NCBI GenBank assembly: GCA_023663945.1
Contig: JAMPGL010000003.1
Location: forward strand, 62,001-126,000
Direction: 5' to 3'
Length of the DNA stretch: 64,000 bases
From: Lachnospiraceae bacterium
GTDB lineage: Bacteria; Bacillota; Clostridia; Lachnospirales; Lachnospiraceae
Below the pieces are notes generated by a model, which was not told where the DNA came from, did not search any database, and saw only the letters and a list, made by a program, of their open reading frames with translations. Every line of letters begins with the position of its first letter. Positions within the stretch are counted from its first letter, which is position 1. Below, piece after piece: positions 31,036-40,254 of this stretch. The translations under genes were made by a program, and so were the position numbers.

Positions 31036-32610
31036 ATGAAAAAAGCATTGGTCATTGGTGCCGGTCCCGCGGGACTGACAGCCGCCTACGAGCTTCTCAC
31101 GAAGTCAAAGGATATTGAAGTCACCGTCTTTGAAGAAAGTGACTGCTTCGGCGGCATATCCAAAACCGTTAACTATAAAGGGAACCGTATGGATATGGGA
31201 GGCCATCGCTTCTTTTCCAAAATTCCTGAAGTCAATAAATGGTGGGATCAGATGCTTCCCATGCAGGGAGCTCCTACCTACGATGATATCCTCCTTGACC
31301 GTCCTATGCCTCTTGCGGAAGGCGGTCCCGATCCGCAGAAGGAAGACCGGGTAATGTTGACCCGCCATCGCGTATCCCGTATTTATTTTGATTCCAAATT
31401 TTATGATTATCCGATTTCCCTTAAGCCGGAAACCTTTGCTAATTTTGGCCTGTTAACCACGCTGAAAGTAGGCTTTAGTTACCTTGCCGCCCTGATTCAT
31501 AAGCTTCCAGAGGATAATCTGGAAAACTTTTATATCAACCGCTACGGCAGAAAGCTTTATTCCATGTTTTTTGAAGCTTATACCGAAAATTTATGGGGAC
31601 GGCATCCCAGAGAAATCGATGCCTCCTGGGGCGCGCAGCGCACCAAGGGCATGTCCATTACGGCAATTATCAAGGACATGCTGGGCAAGGTGTTTAAAGT
31701 TAAGAACCGCAAGGTCGAGACATCCCTGATTGAGCAATTTAAATATCCCAAACTGGGACCCGGTCAGCTTTGGGATGTGACTGCGGAAGAGATTCAAAAG
31801 CTCGGCGGAACCATCCTCAAAAATGCCAGAGTTACCAAATTTCACAAGAATAAAAATAATGTGATTACCTCTCTGACTTACGTTAAAGACGGGGAAGAGC
31901 ACACCATGGAAGGGGATTACTTTATTTCTTCCATGCCTGTAAAGGATCTGGTCGCCGGCATGAACGATGTTCCCGCCGACCCTGCCAGAATCGCGGCAGG
32001 ACTTCCTTATCGCGATTATATGACTTTGGGCGTTCTTGTTCCCAAGATTAATCTGGAAAACAAAACAGATTTGAAGACCGTAAGCAACATTGTCCCTGAC
32101 TGCTGGGTCTACGTTCAGGACAGAACCGTTAAACTTGGACGTTTCCAGATTTATAACAACTGGTCTCCTTACATGATCAAAGATTTAGAGCATACCATCT
32201 GGATTGGATTGGAATACTTTGTAAATGAGGGCGATGAATTCTGGAACATGACCGAAGAGGAATTTTCCAAATTCGGCGTTAAAGAAATGATTAAGATGGG
32301 ACTGATCGACAGCGCCGATGTGGTTTTGGACACCCACATGGAAAAGGTTAAAAAAGCGTATCCCGCTTACTTTGATACCTACGACGAGATTGATACTCTG
32401 GTGGATTACCTCAAGACCATTGATAATCTCTACTGTGTAGGCCGCAATGGACAGCACCGCTATAACAATATCGATCATTCCATGGTCACTTCCTTTGAGA
32501 CCGTCAAAAATATCCTTTCCGAAACAAAGGACAAGTCCAACATCTGGAATGTCAATACGGAACAGGAATATCACGAGGAAGCCAAAACAAACGAAGCGGA
32601 AGTAGATTAA
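31036..32610 (+). CDS. FAD-dependent oxidoreductase, UDP-galactopyranose mutase/PPO-like
   Basis: The 524-residue product begins [21 protein letters not shown] (FAD-binding GxGxxG) and continues [17 protein letters not shown] and [12 protein letters not shown], the second nucleotide-contact region of the amine-oxidase/UGM superfamily. [34 protein letters not shown] resembles the substrate-facing part of protoporphyrinogen oxidase-like and mutase-like enzymes in glycan clusters. [26 protein letters not shown] at the C-terminus is the FAD-pyrophosphate-binding end. It has its own promoter and a bidirectional terminator. Relatives next to GT-C membrane proteins are thought to act on lipid-linked sugars, but the reaction is not established. 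GGAGG precedes the ATG. Confidence 0.82.
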   Translation: MKKALVIGAGPAGLTAAYELLTKSKDIEVTVFEESDCFGGISKTVNYKGNRMDMGGHRFFSKIPEVNKWWDQMLPMQGAPTYDDILLDRPMPLAEGGPDPQKEDRVMLTRHRVSRIYFDSKFYDYPISLKPETFANFGLLTTLKVGFSYLAALIHKLPEDNLENFYINRYGRKLYSMFFEAYTENLWGRHPREIDASWGAQRTKGMSITAIIKDMLGKVFKVKNRKVETSLIEQFKYPKLGPGQLWDVTAEEIQKLGGTILKNARVTKFHKNKNNVITSLTYVKDGEEHTMEGDYFISSMPVKDLVAGMNDVPADPARIAAGLPYRDYMTLGVLVPKINLENKTDLKTVSNIVPDCWVYVQDRTVKLGRFQIYNNWSPYMIKDLEHTIWIGLEYFVNEGDEFWNMTEEEFSKFGVKEMIKMGLIDSADVVLDTHMEKVKKAYPAYFDTYDEIDTLVDYLKTIDNLYCVGRNGQHRYNNIDHSMVTSFETVKNILSETKDKSNIWNVNTEQEYHEEAKTNEAEVD

Positions 32611-32620
32611 TTTTAAAAAA

Positions 32621-32670
32621 GGCTGTCGCATTAATTGTATGTGCTTTGCTTATTGCGACAGCCCTTTTTT
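32621..32670. terminator. Bidirectional terminator
   Basis: GGCTGTCGCA and TGCGACAGCC arms enclose a 23-base loop, with AAAAAA before and CTTTTTT after. It serves the FAD oxidoreductase on the plus strand and the radical SAM gene on the minus strand. Confidence 0.88.
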
Positions 32671-32688
32671 ATTTTATTGCAATAATTT

Positions 32689-33669
32689 TTACTTGCGGAA
32701 GAGCGACTGTCTCGCCCCATGATGAGCATCGCGGTTCTTCAAGGTATCATCCACTGCATCCATCCGAAGACCTGCGTCAATAAAGTCGCAATATTTACAG
32801 AACGGAAAATCTCCCCGGCTTTTGCGGATTGCCTGACGCAGTTTCTGATACTCTGCGCTGTTCCAAGCCTCCTTTAAGGGCGTCACATTTAAATCGGCAA
32901 GGTTCGTTGCTTCAAAATTATCACAGCAGCAGATTCCCATTCTTCCATCTGGAAAGATAAACATATCCGTATAAGGCATCAGACAGGTTTCCTTGATGAT
33001 TTTCTGGTTATTCTGCTTATTGGGCGCACTGCCGGCACGATTGGTCAGCACCGCATCCATATAACGCATTTGAATCAAAAGCTCGACATCCTGAAACTCA
33101 TCCGGATGCGCCTTGGCATATTCATAAATCTCATTCACATTATCATGAAGCTTCATATCCCTGCAATAATTATTGATAATCAATTGATCTACATAAGGGA
33201 TGATTTCTTTTACCTTATCCACCGTGAGCAGCAGTCCGTTGGTCGAAAGAAAAATAAAGCAATCCGGCAGCTGCTCCCTGCAATATTTGTGGAACTCCAC
33301 AATCCGCGTATCTAGGAAGGGCTCATTATTTCCATAAAGGGTCAAATGCCCCTTATATCCCCAATCCCTGAGCTGATCGATGATGCTGTAAAACAGCTTG
33401 TCCTCCATCCTTTTGTAAGGCCGCTTTTCGGCGTTCTTATTTGCAGTACAGAATGAACAAGTGCTGTTGCAGCGATTGATGGTCTCTAAGTTGACCACAA
33501 GCGGCATGGGAGGCTCTTCTCCCTTAAAAAAGTATTCGATATATTTTCCTTGTAGTTTGTTTCTGGTAAGAAATTGAAGCTTTAAATAGCTTTCCGAAGA
33601 TAATTTGGGAAATCTTTTCTGAAGATTCCACCCCAATACTCCTCCAAAATTATGAAATTTAACTGACAC
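32689..33669 (-). CDS. Radical SAM/SPASM-domain protein
   Basis: In this 326-residue protein CNSTCSFC (Cys67, Cys71, Cys74) is the CxxxCxxC iron-sulfur site of radical SAM enzymes, within LVVNLETINRCNSTCSFC. LTLYGNNEPFLD is the GGEP-equivalent. The C-terminal part has CLMPYTDMFIFPDGRMGICCCDNFEATNLAD ... LKEAWNSAEYQKLRQAIRKSRGDFPFCKYC, a SPASM module with several cysteines for an auxiliary cluster. Such enzymes in surface-glycan regions may modify a sugar, lipid or peptide; the target is unknown. The gene is convergent with the FAD oxidoreductase. It is a single-gene unit, with 142 bp of unremarkable sequence to the next gene. Confidence 0.88.
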   Translation of the reverse strand: MSVKFHNFGGVLGWNLQKRFPKLSSESYLKLQFLTRNKLQGKYIEYFFKGEEPPMPLVVNLETINRCNSTCSFCTANKNAEKRPYKRMEDKLFYSIIDQLRDWGYKGHLTLYGNNEPFLDTRIVEFHKYCREQLPDCFIFLSTNGLLLTVDKVKEIIPYVDQLIINNYCRDMKLHDNVNEIYEYAKAHPDEFQDVELLIQMRYMDAVLTNRAGSAPNKQNNQKIIKETCLMPYTDMFIFPDGRMGICCCDNFEATNLADLNVTPLKEAWNSAEYQKLRQAIRKSRGDFPFCKYCDFIDAGLRMDAVDDTLKNRDAHHGARQSLFRK

Positions 33670-33811
33670 TGTATTTTCCTCCGTCTTCTTTCATTAAAAT
33701 GTCATTTTCAAAATCTATATCATGATCTGTCTGCATCTTTTAAAAGCACCTTCTCATTATAGCTTATGCAATTTAAAAACACAACACAAACACTTCTCCA
33801 TTACTCGAAGG

Positions 33812-34843
33812 TTATTCGAATGCTTTTCCATAGTTATTTAATTCCTCTTGAATCATTTTCACATTATCCTCCCATGACTCATATCCTTCTTCTCCCCTTC
33901 TATCCTTGATATTATCAAAGGAACTCAAAAATTCTCCTAGGCAATTCGTGAATTTACAGCTCCCCCAATAGTTTAAGTGCGACTCATCATTAAAATCCTG
34001 CCCGAAATCAAGCCCCATCTCCTTGTAATATTCATTATAATTAATAAATGTAATTTCCTCTTCTCTAGCTATTTCCGCTATCTGATTATAAACCTTCTGA
34101 TCTTCTTCCGTTATGATATAAGGAGCCACTATCAAAATCAGCTCGCCTTCCTTTTTCTCCATAAAATCAATAATCTTGCGCAAGTATTTTTCAGACTTTT
34201 CACTTAGACCGCCTGCTTCGCTTTCGGAGATGCTCGGCATGGTCTGAGGATTCTTCTCCCAATAAGGCGTATATCCTTTAAACGCCTGCTTTTCCTCTCC
34301 ATCCCACCAAAAATGATTAAAATCTTCTTCCTTCAAGTCATCATATCGATCGTGGTATACCATAAAAGATGGAAAATATTGAAATAAATGTGCAGGCTCC
34401 ACACTTACAGCCAGCATCTCCAGCTTATTCCATGAAAGCCTCATCCCATATATATTTTCTGATATCCAATCATATTGATAATCTTCCTTAAACCGCGCTG
34501 GTGCGTACAGATCCAGCACCACTATCTTTGGATTCTGGTGCTTATATAATTCTCTCAGATAATGATATGTCATCCACAAAGGTTGTTCCGCCCCGCTATA
34601 ATCATAAGAAGCTATCCCATATTTTTCCCACAGCAAAGCAGTATTCACGTTGCAGTGAACATGACTGCTTCCCATCATCACCGCATCAATAGAGTTTTCC
34701 GGCTGCCAATATAAGCCTTCAATTTGATTAATTCCATGATAAGATTTTACACGAAGTATATTAGAAATAAAATAAATCGTAACAACCAGAAGCAATAAAA
34801 ATCCTATTCTTATCAAATTTTTCTTTGTCAAAATCTTCTTCAT
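33812..34843 (-). CDS. SGNH-family membrane-anchored protein, MBOAT partner
   Basis: The 343-residue product has one N-terminal membrane helix (about 10-30) and an extracytoplasmic domain. The nucleophile is in AVMMGSSHVHCNVN (GSS, Ser59 or Ser60); VVLDLYAPAR, LILIVAPYI and DESHLNYWGSCKFTNCLGEFL provide later blocks, the last with the D..H pair. These match DltD/PatB-like acyl carriers. It follows the MBOAT gene at 34884 by 40 bp and should receive the acyl group moved across the membrane by that protein and attach it to a surface glycan. Base composition is more AT-rich than genes to the left. Confidence 0.85.
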   Translation of the reverse strand: MKKILTKKNLIRIGFLLLLVVTIYFISNILRVKSYHGINQIEGLYWQPENSIDAVMMGSSHVHCNVNTALLWEKYGIASYDYSGAEQPLWMTYHYLRELYKHQNPKIVVLDLYAPARFKEDYQYDWISENIYGMRLSWNKLEMLAVSVEPAHLFQYFPSFMVYHDRYDDLKEEDFNHFWWDGEEKQAFKGYTPYWEKNPQTMPSISESEAGGLSEKSEKYLRKIIDFMEKKEGELILIVAPYIITEEDQKVYNQIAEIAREEEITFINYNEYYKEMGLDFGQDFNDESHLNYWGSCKFTNCLGEFLSSFDNIKDRRGEEGYESWEDNVKMIQEELNNYGKAFE

Positions 34844-34883
34844 TCCGGTACTCCGTCAATTAAACCAAACATTCATCTGTCTC

Positions 34884-36317
34884 TTAAAACTGCATATAAA
34901 TAAACTGTTCTGCATGGTAGCCCGGTCCATACATTCCAAATAAGAAAATAGAAATAATCAGCAGATAAAAGATAATATACCTGACAGCATTTTTTCTCTG
35001 TTGAATCAAAAATGGAAAATGCATCTTCTTTCTACTGCACAATTCATCTACCAGCCAGACCAGTATAATTCCTAAAACAATAATCACTATTTCTGATGTC
35101 TCAAACCCCAATAAATCCAGCGACCTTCCCATCTGTTCCCATTGGAATCCCGCCGTCAGCATCCGATAACTATATTGAAACGCCTGCGAAAGACTCTCTG
35201 CCCGAAAAAAGATCCACGCAAACGCCACTGCCAAAAAGGTTATCACCTTTCCCCCCGGAAGCTTTCTGTTTCCTTTAAAAAGCAGGCTGTCTAAAATGGA
35301 ATAAATTCCGTGAAGAAGCCCCCATACGATAAAATGAAATCCAGCTCCATGCCACATACCGCACACCAGAAAAATAATCATTGTATTAACACATTTACGC
35401 CCGATTCCTTTTCTGTTTCCCCCGAGCGGAATATAAAGATAATCCCGCAGCCAGCTGCTGAGAGAAATATGCCATCTGCGCCAGAATTCCGTAATGTTTT
35501 CTGCCTGATAAGGCGCCTTAAAATTCTGCACCAAATCTATGCCAAATATCTTTGCACACCCTACTGCTATATAAGAATAGCCTGCAAAATCGCAATAAAT
35601 CTGTACTGTGTAAAAAAACATCCCCATAAGCAGCCAAAAACTGTCAAATTCCCGCATACTTCCAAACAAGATGTTCACCGGAATAGCAAGCCTGTCCGCC
35701 ACTACCATCTTCATAAAGTATCCCCAAAGCATATAGGTAAATGCAGCGGACAATCGCCCTCTATCCCAAAATTTCACATACTTTAAACTTTTTATCTGCG
35801 GTAAAAGATCTCCGCCTCTCTCAATAGGACCGCTGACCAGCTTGGGAAAAAAAGCAAAATAACAGCCTAAATGACAAAAGTTTCTCTCTGCATGAATTTT
35901 CCCCCGCATAATATCCAGCAAATACCCAATTGCCTGAAAAATATAAAAGGAAAAGCCCACCGGCATAACTAAATTCCTTAATATTCTATCTGATATTGCT
36001 CCCGTCCAATTCAACCGCTGAATCACATATCCGGCATATTTATATCCTGCCAGTAACAATACACAAACACCGACCGCAAAAACAGTCCAAAATTTACTGC
36101 CTTCTCCTGTCTTCACTTTGCCTTTCTCGATTATCAGCCCCATTCCCCAGACCCAGCCGGACACCAGCAATAAGAGCAGGCAGGCACGAATATCTACATA
36201 CGCACAAAATGAATAGCTTGCCACAAGCAGAACCGCCGGTCGAAATTTACCGGGCACAAAAAAGTAAATTAAAACAACTGCTCCCAAAAAAGCAGGGAAC
36301 AAGATTGAACCAAACAC
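34884..36317 (-). CDS. MBOAT-family O-acyltransferase
   Basis: The polytopic protein has 477 residues: FGSILFPAFLGAVVLIYFFVPGKFR at the start, MPVGFSFYIFQAIGYLLDIMRGK, FFPKLVSGPIERGGDLLPQI, DFAGYSYIAVGCAKIFGIDLVQNFKAPYQAENITEFWRRWHISLSSWLRDYLYIPLGGNRKG and VCGMWHGAGFHFIVWGLLHGIYS, with the catalytic His in WHG and the second conserved His in LHG. It ends with the GPGYHAEQFIYMQF tail found in all members here. It is followed by its SGNH partner gene. It likely O-acetylates a surface glycan via a membrane relay from cytoplasmic acetyl-CoA. Confidence 0.93.
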   Translation of the reverse strand: MFGSILFPAFLGAVVLIYFFVPGKFRPAVLLVASYSFCAYVDIRACLLLLLVSGWVWGMGLIIEKGKVKTGEGSKFWTVFAVGVCVLLLAGYKYAGYVIQRLNWTGAISDRILRNLVMPVGFSFYIFQAIGYLLDIMRGKIHAERNFCHLGCYFAFFPKLVSGPIERGGDLLPQIKSLKYVKFWDRGRLSAAFTYMLWGYFMKMVVADRLAIPVNILFGSMREFDSFWLLMGMFFYTVQIYCDFAGYSYIAVGCAKIFGIDLVQNFKAPYQAENITEFWRRWHISLSSWLRDYLYIPLGGNRKGIGRKCVNTMIIFLVCGMWHGAGFHFIVWGLLHGIYSILDSLLFKGNRKLPGGKVITFLAVAFAWIFFRAESLSQAFQYSYRMLTAGFQWEQMGRSLDLLGFETSEIVIIVLGIILVWLVDELCSRKKMHFPFLIQQRKNAVRYIIFYLLIISIFLFGMYGPGYHAEQFIYMQF

Positions 36318-36446
36318 AAAATCACCTCTATTTCATTTGTCACGCTCATTTATCGATGCCTGTCTTCTCACCGGAATAGAATTCATATAAGGCTTTAGCC
36401 CTGCTATGCAAAAGCAATTCCTATAAAAGCTTGGCTTTATCTCGAA

Positions 36447-36465
36447 TCGGTTTCTCTCAAACCGA
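36447..36465. other. Short hairpin upstream of the MBOAT operon
   Basis: TCGGTTT and AAACCGA form a 7-bp stem with a CTCTC loop in the 253-bp gap 36318-36570. No T-run follows; function unknown. Apart from this and the nearby terminator the gap shows nothing coding. Confidence 0.4.
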
Positions 36466-36494
36466 AGTTCCGCTATAATCTATTTAAAGTATAA

Positions 36495-36524
36495 CAAAAA
36501 AGAGACTTCTTTAAAAGCCTCTTT
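36495..36524 (-). terminator. Terminator after ugd
   Basis: On the minus strand AAAGAGGC and GTCTCTTT (one G-T wobble) with a 10-base loop are followed by a T-run. It closes the epimerase-ugd operon. Confidence 0.75.
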
Positions 36525-36570
36525 CCCAAAATTAAGAAAATCATAAACTTCTTACAGATAAAACTAAAAT

Positions 36571-37881
36571 TTACCGCCCAATACTGTAATATTCCACTCC
36601 CGCATCCTTCATCTTTTTCGGATCGTAGAGATTACGGCCGTCGTAAACAAGAGGGGTATGCATCTTTTCCTTAAATTCCTCCGGCATCAATGCTTTAATC
36701 TCTCCCCACTCCGTAAACACAAAGCAGATATTGGCGTCCTCTAACGCTTCCTCAATAGTCGGCACATAATGCATAGTCCCCTGCCCCGACTCTCCTTCCG
36801 GGAAAAGCTGTTTTGCCCGCTCCGTTCCCTTTGGGTCATAAGCATATACATCCGCGCCTGCGCCAAGCAGGAGCTTCAAATTATCAACCGCAGGCGCCTC
36901 CCGCAGATCGTCGGTTCCCGCCTTGAAGGTAAGCCCTAAAACAGCCGTCTTTAAACCGGCAAACGTAATCATGCGCTCCTTTGCCTTGTCAAATAAGCGC
37001 ACCTTCTGGGCGCTGTTTACTTCCACGCATGCCTCCACCGTCTTAAGCTGATACCCGTGCTCTCTTGCAAGAAACTTAAGCGCTTTCGTGTCCTTGGGGA
37101 AGCAGCTGCCTCCAAACCCGATTCCCGCATTTAAAAACCGTGCCCCAATCCGCTCATCGTAACTCATTCCCTTCGCCACATCGGTAATATCCGCGCCCAC
37201 CAGTTCACACAGATTGGCAATATCGTTCATGTAGGAGATTTTCAAGGCAAGGAAATCATTGCAGGCATATTTAATCATTTCCGCAGACCTGCGTTTGACA
37301 GAAACAATCGGCAGACCAAAAGGCTCGTAAATCTTTTGCAGCACCTCTTCCGCCTCTTTGCTCTCCGTTCCGATAATAATCCTTGCCGCATGAAGGGTAT
37401 CGTGGACTGCCGTTCCCTGCGCCAAAAATTCCGGATTGGAAGCTACCTCTACCTTCACATCATGCACTAAAAAGTCCTTGATAAACTGCTCCACTTTGTC
37501 ATTGGTTCCCACCGGAACGGTAGACTTGACCACCACCAGGCAGTCCTTTTCAACTGTCTCTGCAATCTGTCTGGAAACCGTGGCAATATAAGAAAGATTG
37601 GCGCTTCCATCCGGCATCTCCGGGGTTCCAACGCCAATAAAAATGGCGTCTGCATCCCGATAAGCCTCCCGGTAATCCGCCGTAAAATGCAGCGTGCCCT
37701 TTGCATTATTCTTTTGCATCAGCTCCTCTAGGCCTTCCTCATAGATAGGCGAAATTCCCTGACGCATGATCTCTACCTTTTTTTCGTCCACATCCACGCA
37801 GGTCACATAATGTCCCATTTCTGCAAAACATACGCCTGCCACCAATCCAACATAACCGGTTCCTGCTACTGCAATCTTCAT
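36571..37881 (-). CDS. ugd: UDP-glucose 6-dehydrogenase
   Basis: The 436-residue enzyme opens MKIAVAGTGYVGLVAGVCFAEMGH (NAD-binding), and carries VGTPEMPDGSANLSYI, STVPVGTNDKVEQF, SNPEFLAQGTAVHD, KYACNDFLALKISYMNDIANLCE and GIGFGGSCFPKDTKAL with the catalytic cysteine, plus LTFKAGTDDLREAP. These are diagnostic for the UDP-glucose/GDP-mannose dehydrogenase family and fit UDP-glucose dehydrogenase. It oxidises UDP-glucose to UDP-glucuronate. The epimerase gene 21 bp upstream would then make UDP-galacturonate, giving acidic sugars for a surface polymer. AAGGAG lies upstream. Confidence 0.93.
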   Translation of the reverse strand: MKIAVAGTGYVGLVAGVCFAEMGHYVTCVDVDEKKVEIMRQGISPIYEEGLEELMQKNNAKGTLHFTADYREAYRDADAIFIGVGTPEMPDGSANLSYIATVSRQIAETVEKDCLVVVKSTVPVGTNDKVEQFIKDFLVHDVKVEVASNPEFLAQGTAVHDTLHAARIIIGTESKEAEEVLQKIYEPFGLPIVSVKRRSAEMIKYACNDFLALKISYMNDIANLCELVGADITDVAKGMSYDERIGARFLNAGIGFGGSCFPKDTKALKFLAREHGYQLKTVEACVEVNSAQKVRLFDKAKERMITFAGLKTAVLGLTFKAGTDDLREAPAVDNLKLLLGAGADVYAYDPKGTERAKQLFPEGESGQGTMHYVPTIEEALEDANICFVFTEWGEIKALMPEEFKEKMHTPLVYDGRNLYDPKKMKDAGVEYYSIGR

Positions 37882-37902
37882 ATTCCTGTACTCCTTTTCT
37901 CT

Positions 37903-38907
37903 TTATGATTCTTTATCACCATAATATTCCAAAAACCACTTTGCAAACTGCCCAAGCCCCTCCTCAATGGTCGTAGAAGGCTTAAATCCAAAGTCATCAA
38001 TAAGATCCTGCACATCCGCGTAGGTCTCGTACACATCTCCGGGCTGCATCGGCAGATATTCCTTCTCTGCCTCCCTGCCGAGGCATTTCTCCAAAACCGC
38101 AATGTAATCCATCAGCTTCTCCGGCTTGTTATTCCCAATGTTGTAAATCTTATAAGCGGCGCCGTTTTCATCCTGCTTCGGCGGATTGCAGAGAATATTT
38201 TGGACTCCGGTCACAATATCGTCAATATAAGTAAAGTCGCGCATCATATCGCCGTGATTATAAATCGGAATCGGCTCCCCCGCCATAATCTTACGGGCAA
38301 ATTTAAAATACGCCATGTCGGGTCTTCCCATGGGACCATACACCGTAAAAAACCGAAGTCCCGTAAGAGGGATTCCATAAAGCCTGCTGTAAGAATACGC
38401 CATCAATTCATTTGACTTCTTAGTCGCCGCATATAAGCTGACCGGCTTGTCCACCTGATCCTTTGTGGAAAAAGGCACTTTCTTATTTCCGCCATAAACA
38501 GAACTGGACGAGGCAAAAACCAAATGCTCCGCCGGATAGTTCCGGCATGCCTCCAGCACATGAAAGAACCCCACAATATTGGATTGAATATAGGCATCCG
38601 GATTGTCGATGCTGTAGCGTACCCCCGCCTGGGCGGCAAGATTCACCACAATCTGCGGACGATGCTCTTCAAATAATTGAAATACCGCTTCTTTGTCCGC
38701 CAGATCTGCCTTCACAAACCGATAATTAGGATACTCTTTCAAAATCGAAAGCCGCTTCTCTTTCAGGGAAACCTCATAATAATCATTTAAGTTATCCAGC
38801 CCGACAACCTGCGCTCCCGCGTCCAAAAGAGCCTTTGACAGGTAAAAGCCGATAAACCCTGCCCCTCCGGTGACTAAATACCTTTTGGATATATCCAGTG
38901 CATTCAT
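37903..38907 (-). CDS. UDP-glucuronate 4-epimerase-like SDR enzyme
   Basis: The product has about 334 residues from MNALDISKRYLVTGGAGFIGF, with GAGGAG just before; an ATG at 38934 is less likely. The TGGAGFIGFYLSK motif, VVGLDNLNDYYEVSLKEKRLSIL, NLAAQAGVRYSIDNPDAYIQSNI, FASSSSVYGGNKKVPFST and SLYAATKKSNELMAYSYS (YxxxK) closely match UDP-glucuronate 4-epimerases; YYEVSLKEKR is characteristic for that subgroup. It converts UDP-glucuronate to UDP-galacturonate, acting on the product of ugd 21 bp downstream. The pair forms a two-gene operon. Other UDP-sugar 4-epimerase specificity cannot be excluded. Confidence 0.87.
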   Translation of the reverse strand: MNALDISKRYLVTGGAGFIGFYLSKALLDAGAQVVGLDNLNDYYEVSLKEKRLSILKEYPNYRFVKADLADKEAVFQLFEEHRPQIVVNLAAQAGVRYSIDNPDAYIQSNIVGFFHVLEACRNYPAEHLVFASSSSVYGGNKKVPFSTKDQVDKPVSLYAATKKSNELMAYSYSRLYGIPLTGLRFFTVYGPMGRPDMAYFKFARKIMAGEPIPIYNHGDMMRDFTYIDDIVTGVQNILCNPPKQDENGAAYKIYNIGNNKPEKLMDYIAVLEKCLGREAEKEYLPMQPGDVYETYADVQDLIDDFGFKPSTTIEEGLGQFAKWFLEYYGDKES

Positions 38908-39095
38908 AAACTCCTCATTCCATCGGCATCGCAAAGCTCTGCCGTATCACCTTTCCATTTCATTTCTTTCATAGCCGGAAGTCGGCGCGTCCTAACCTAT
39001 ATCCGCCAGTCTCCGGCTTCCAGCATCATTAATTACATTTTATCCGTTTCTCCTCTATCCGTCAATTTTTTCTCCGAATATCTGTTTCCGAGTAT

Positions 39096-40073
39096 CTATT
39101 CCAGAGTATCTGCTCCAATATCTATTCCAATATTTGTTCCAAATATCTGGAACAGGTAACGGAATCCGCAAAACCCATTTTCGTCTCCGAGGCTGATAAC
39201 GTCTGTCCCCGCCGGAAGCAAAATTTGACGTTCCTCTCCTTGGTCGCGATACTGCAGCAAAATAGAAAGGTCTGCTCTCTCTCCTATTGCCTCCAGCACT
39301 CTCCGGTCAAAGCTGAGCCATCTGTCTGTAGTAACCACTATCTGCTCATCCGGCTGTGCGTTCCTGATCCGTTCTGTAGTTTCCTCCAAAAACGATACAT
39401 ACGCCGTATTGGGAATCTCACCATACGCAAGCACCTGCCCGCATAACTCGCAGCTTTCATAAAATACTGCATCGCTTTGGGGCGTTGCCTCCGCATAAAT
39501 TTCCCTTACTGGTCTGTGCCCGCAGATACCATATTCATCATCTGCTTGATGCTCTTCCTCTTTTATCCCTTCCTCTTGGGAAGCTTCCGCTTCTCCGCTG
39601 TCGGGCACGTAAGGTCTTACCTCGTAATGGTCTCCCCTATCCACGGCTTCATACCAGCCGGAATCCTGAAAACTCACTACAATTGTATCCCCCTGAGCGC
39701 GGGTCAGGAGCACGGCACGGTAAATTCCCGTTCCTCCGCGGCAGATTTCTGTCTGCACCCGCTGCTCTTCTTCCGACGCACTTGACAGATTTTGATAAAC
39801 CACCGGGATTGTTTCGTCACCGTTTTGCTTTTCTAAATACAGCTGAACCATATAAATGCTGCTGTCAAAATTTCGATAGGTACAGCCTGCGCAAATCCCG
39901 TCCTCCCGGGCAGATACGGAAATATCGGAAAGCTGTATCAACTCCTCTGCTGCCGTCACTCCTATCCCCGGCATCAGCCATCCCAAACCGCCTGACACCG
40001 CGCCAAGCAGTAACAGCAGGCTTAATTTCCTTCCCGTTTTCCTCTTCTTTTGGGCTCGTTTCTCTTTCATCAT
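39096..40073 (-). CDS. Secreted protein with conserved C-terminal domain, unknown
   Basis: The product has about 325 residues from the ATG at 40073, chosen because AGGAGG lies four bases upstream; the frame extends further. A signal peptide, KLSLLLLLGAVSGGLGWLMPGIGVTAAEE, suggests secretion. The middle has paired cysteines (ICAGC, ICGH, CELCGQ). The C-terminal about 90 residues, with VVTTDRWLSFDRRVLEAIGERADLS and GTDVISLGDENGFCGFRYLFQIFG, are a domain I recognise from other secreted Clostridial proteins but cannot name. The extreme end is a repeated GTNIGIDIGADTLE, matching degenerate DNA repeats that run past the stop codon. No function is proposed. Confidence 0.7.
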   Translation of the reverse strand: MMKEKRAQKKRKTGRKLSLLLLLGAVSGGLGWLMPGIGVTAAEELIQLSDISVSAREDGICAGCTYRNFDSSIYMVQLYLEKQNGDETIPVVYQNLSSASEEEQRVQTEICRGGTGIYRAVLLTRAQGDTIVVSFQDSGWYEAVDRGDHYEVRPYVPDSGEAEASQEEGIKEEEHQADDEYGICGHRPVREIYAEATPQSDAVFYESCELCGQVLAYGEIPNTAYVSFLEETTERIRNAQPDEQIVVTTDRWLSFDRRVLEAIGERADLSILLQYRDQGEERQILLPAGTDVISLGDENGFCGFRYLFQIFGTNIGIDIGADTLE

Positions 40074-40184
40074 GAATCCTCCTGTGAATGAATTATTTTC
40101 TCTCATCAGCGCTGATAATTCATTATCCATGATAAAAGGAACGCTGGGCGTGCCCCGTCATAAATGACATATTTTATGTGCTAA

Positions 40185-40213
40185 TTGACAGATATTGCTT
40201 TAACCGTTAAACT
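40185..40213 (+). promoter_or_regulatory. Promoter of the MBOAT 40255 operon
   Basis: TTGACA (40185-40190) and TAAACT (40208-40213) are separated by 17 bp, ending about 42 bp before the start codon. Confidence 0.75.
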
Positions 40214-40254
40214 AGTTATGTATTTTAAAATTGCTTACTATCAAAGAGGAAAAC

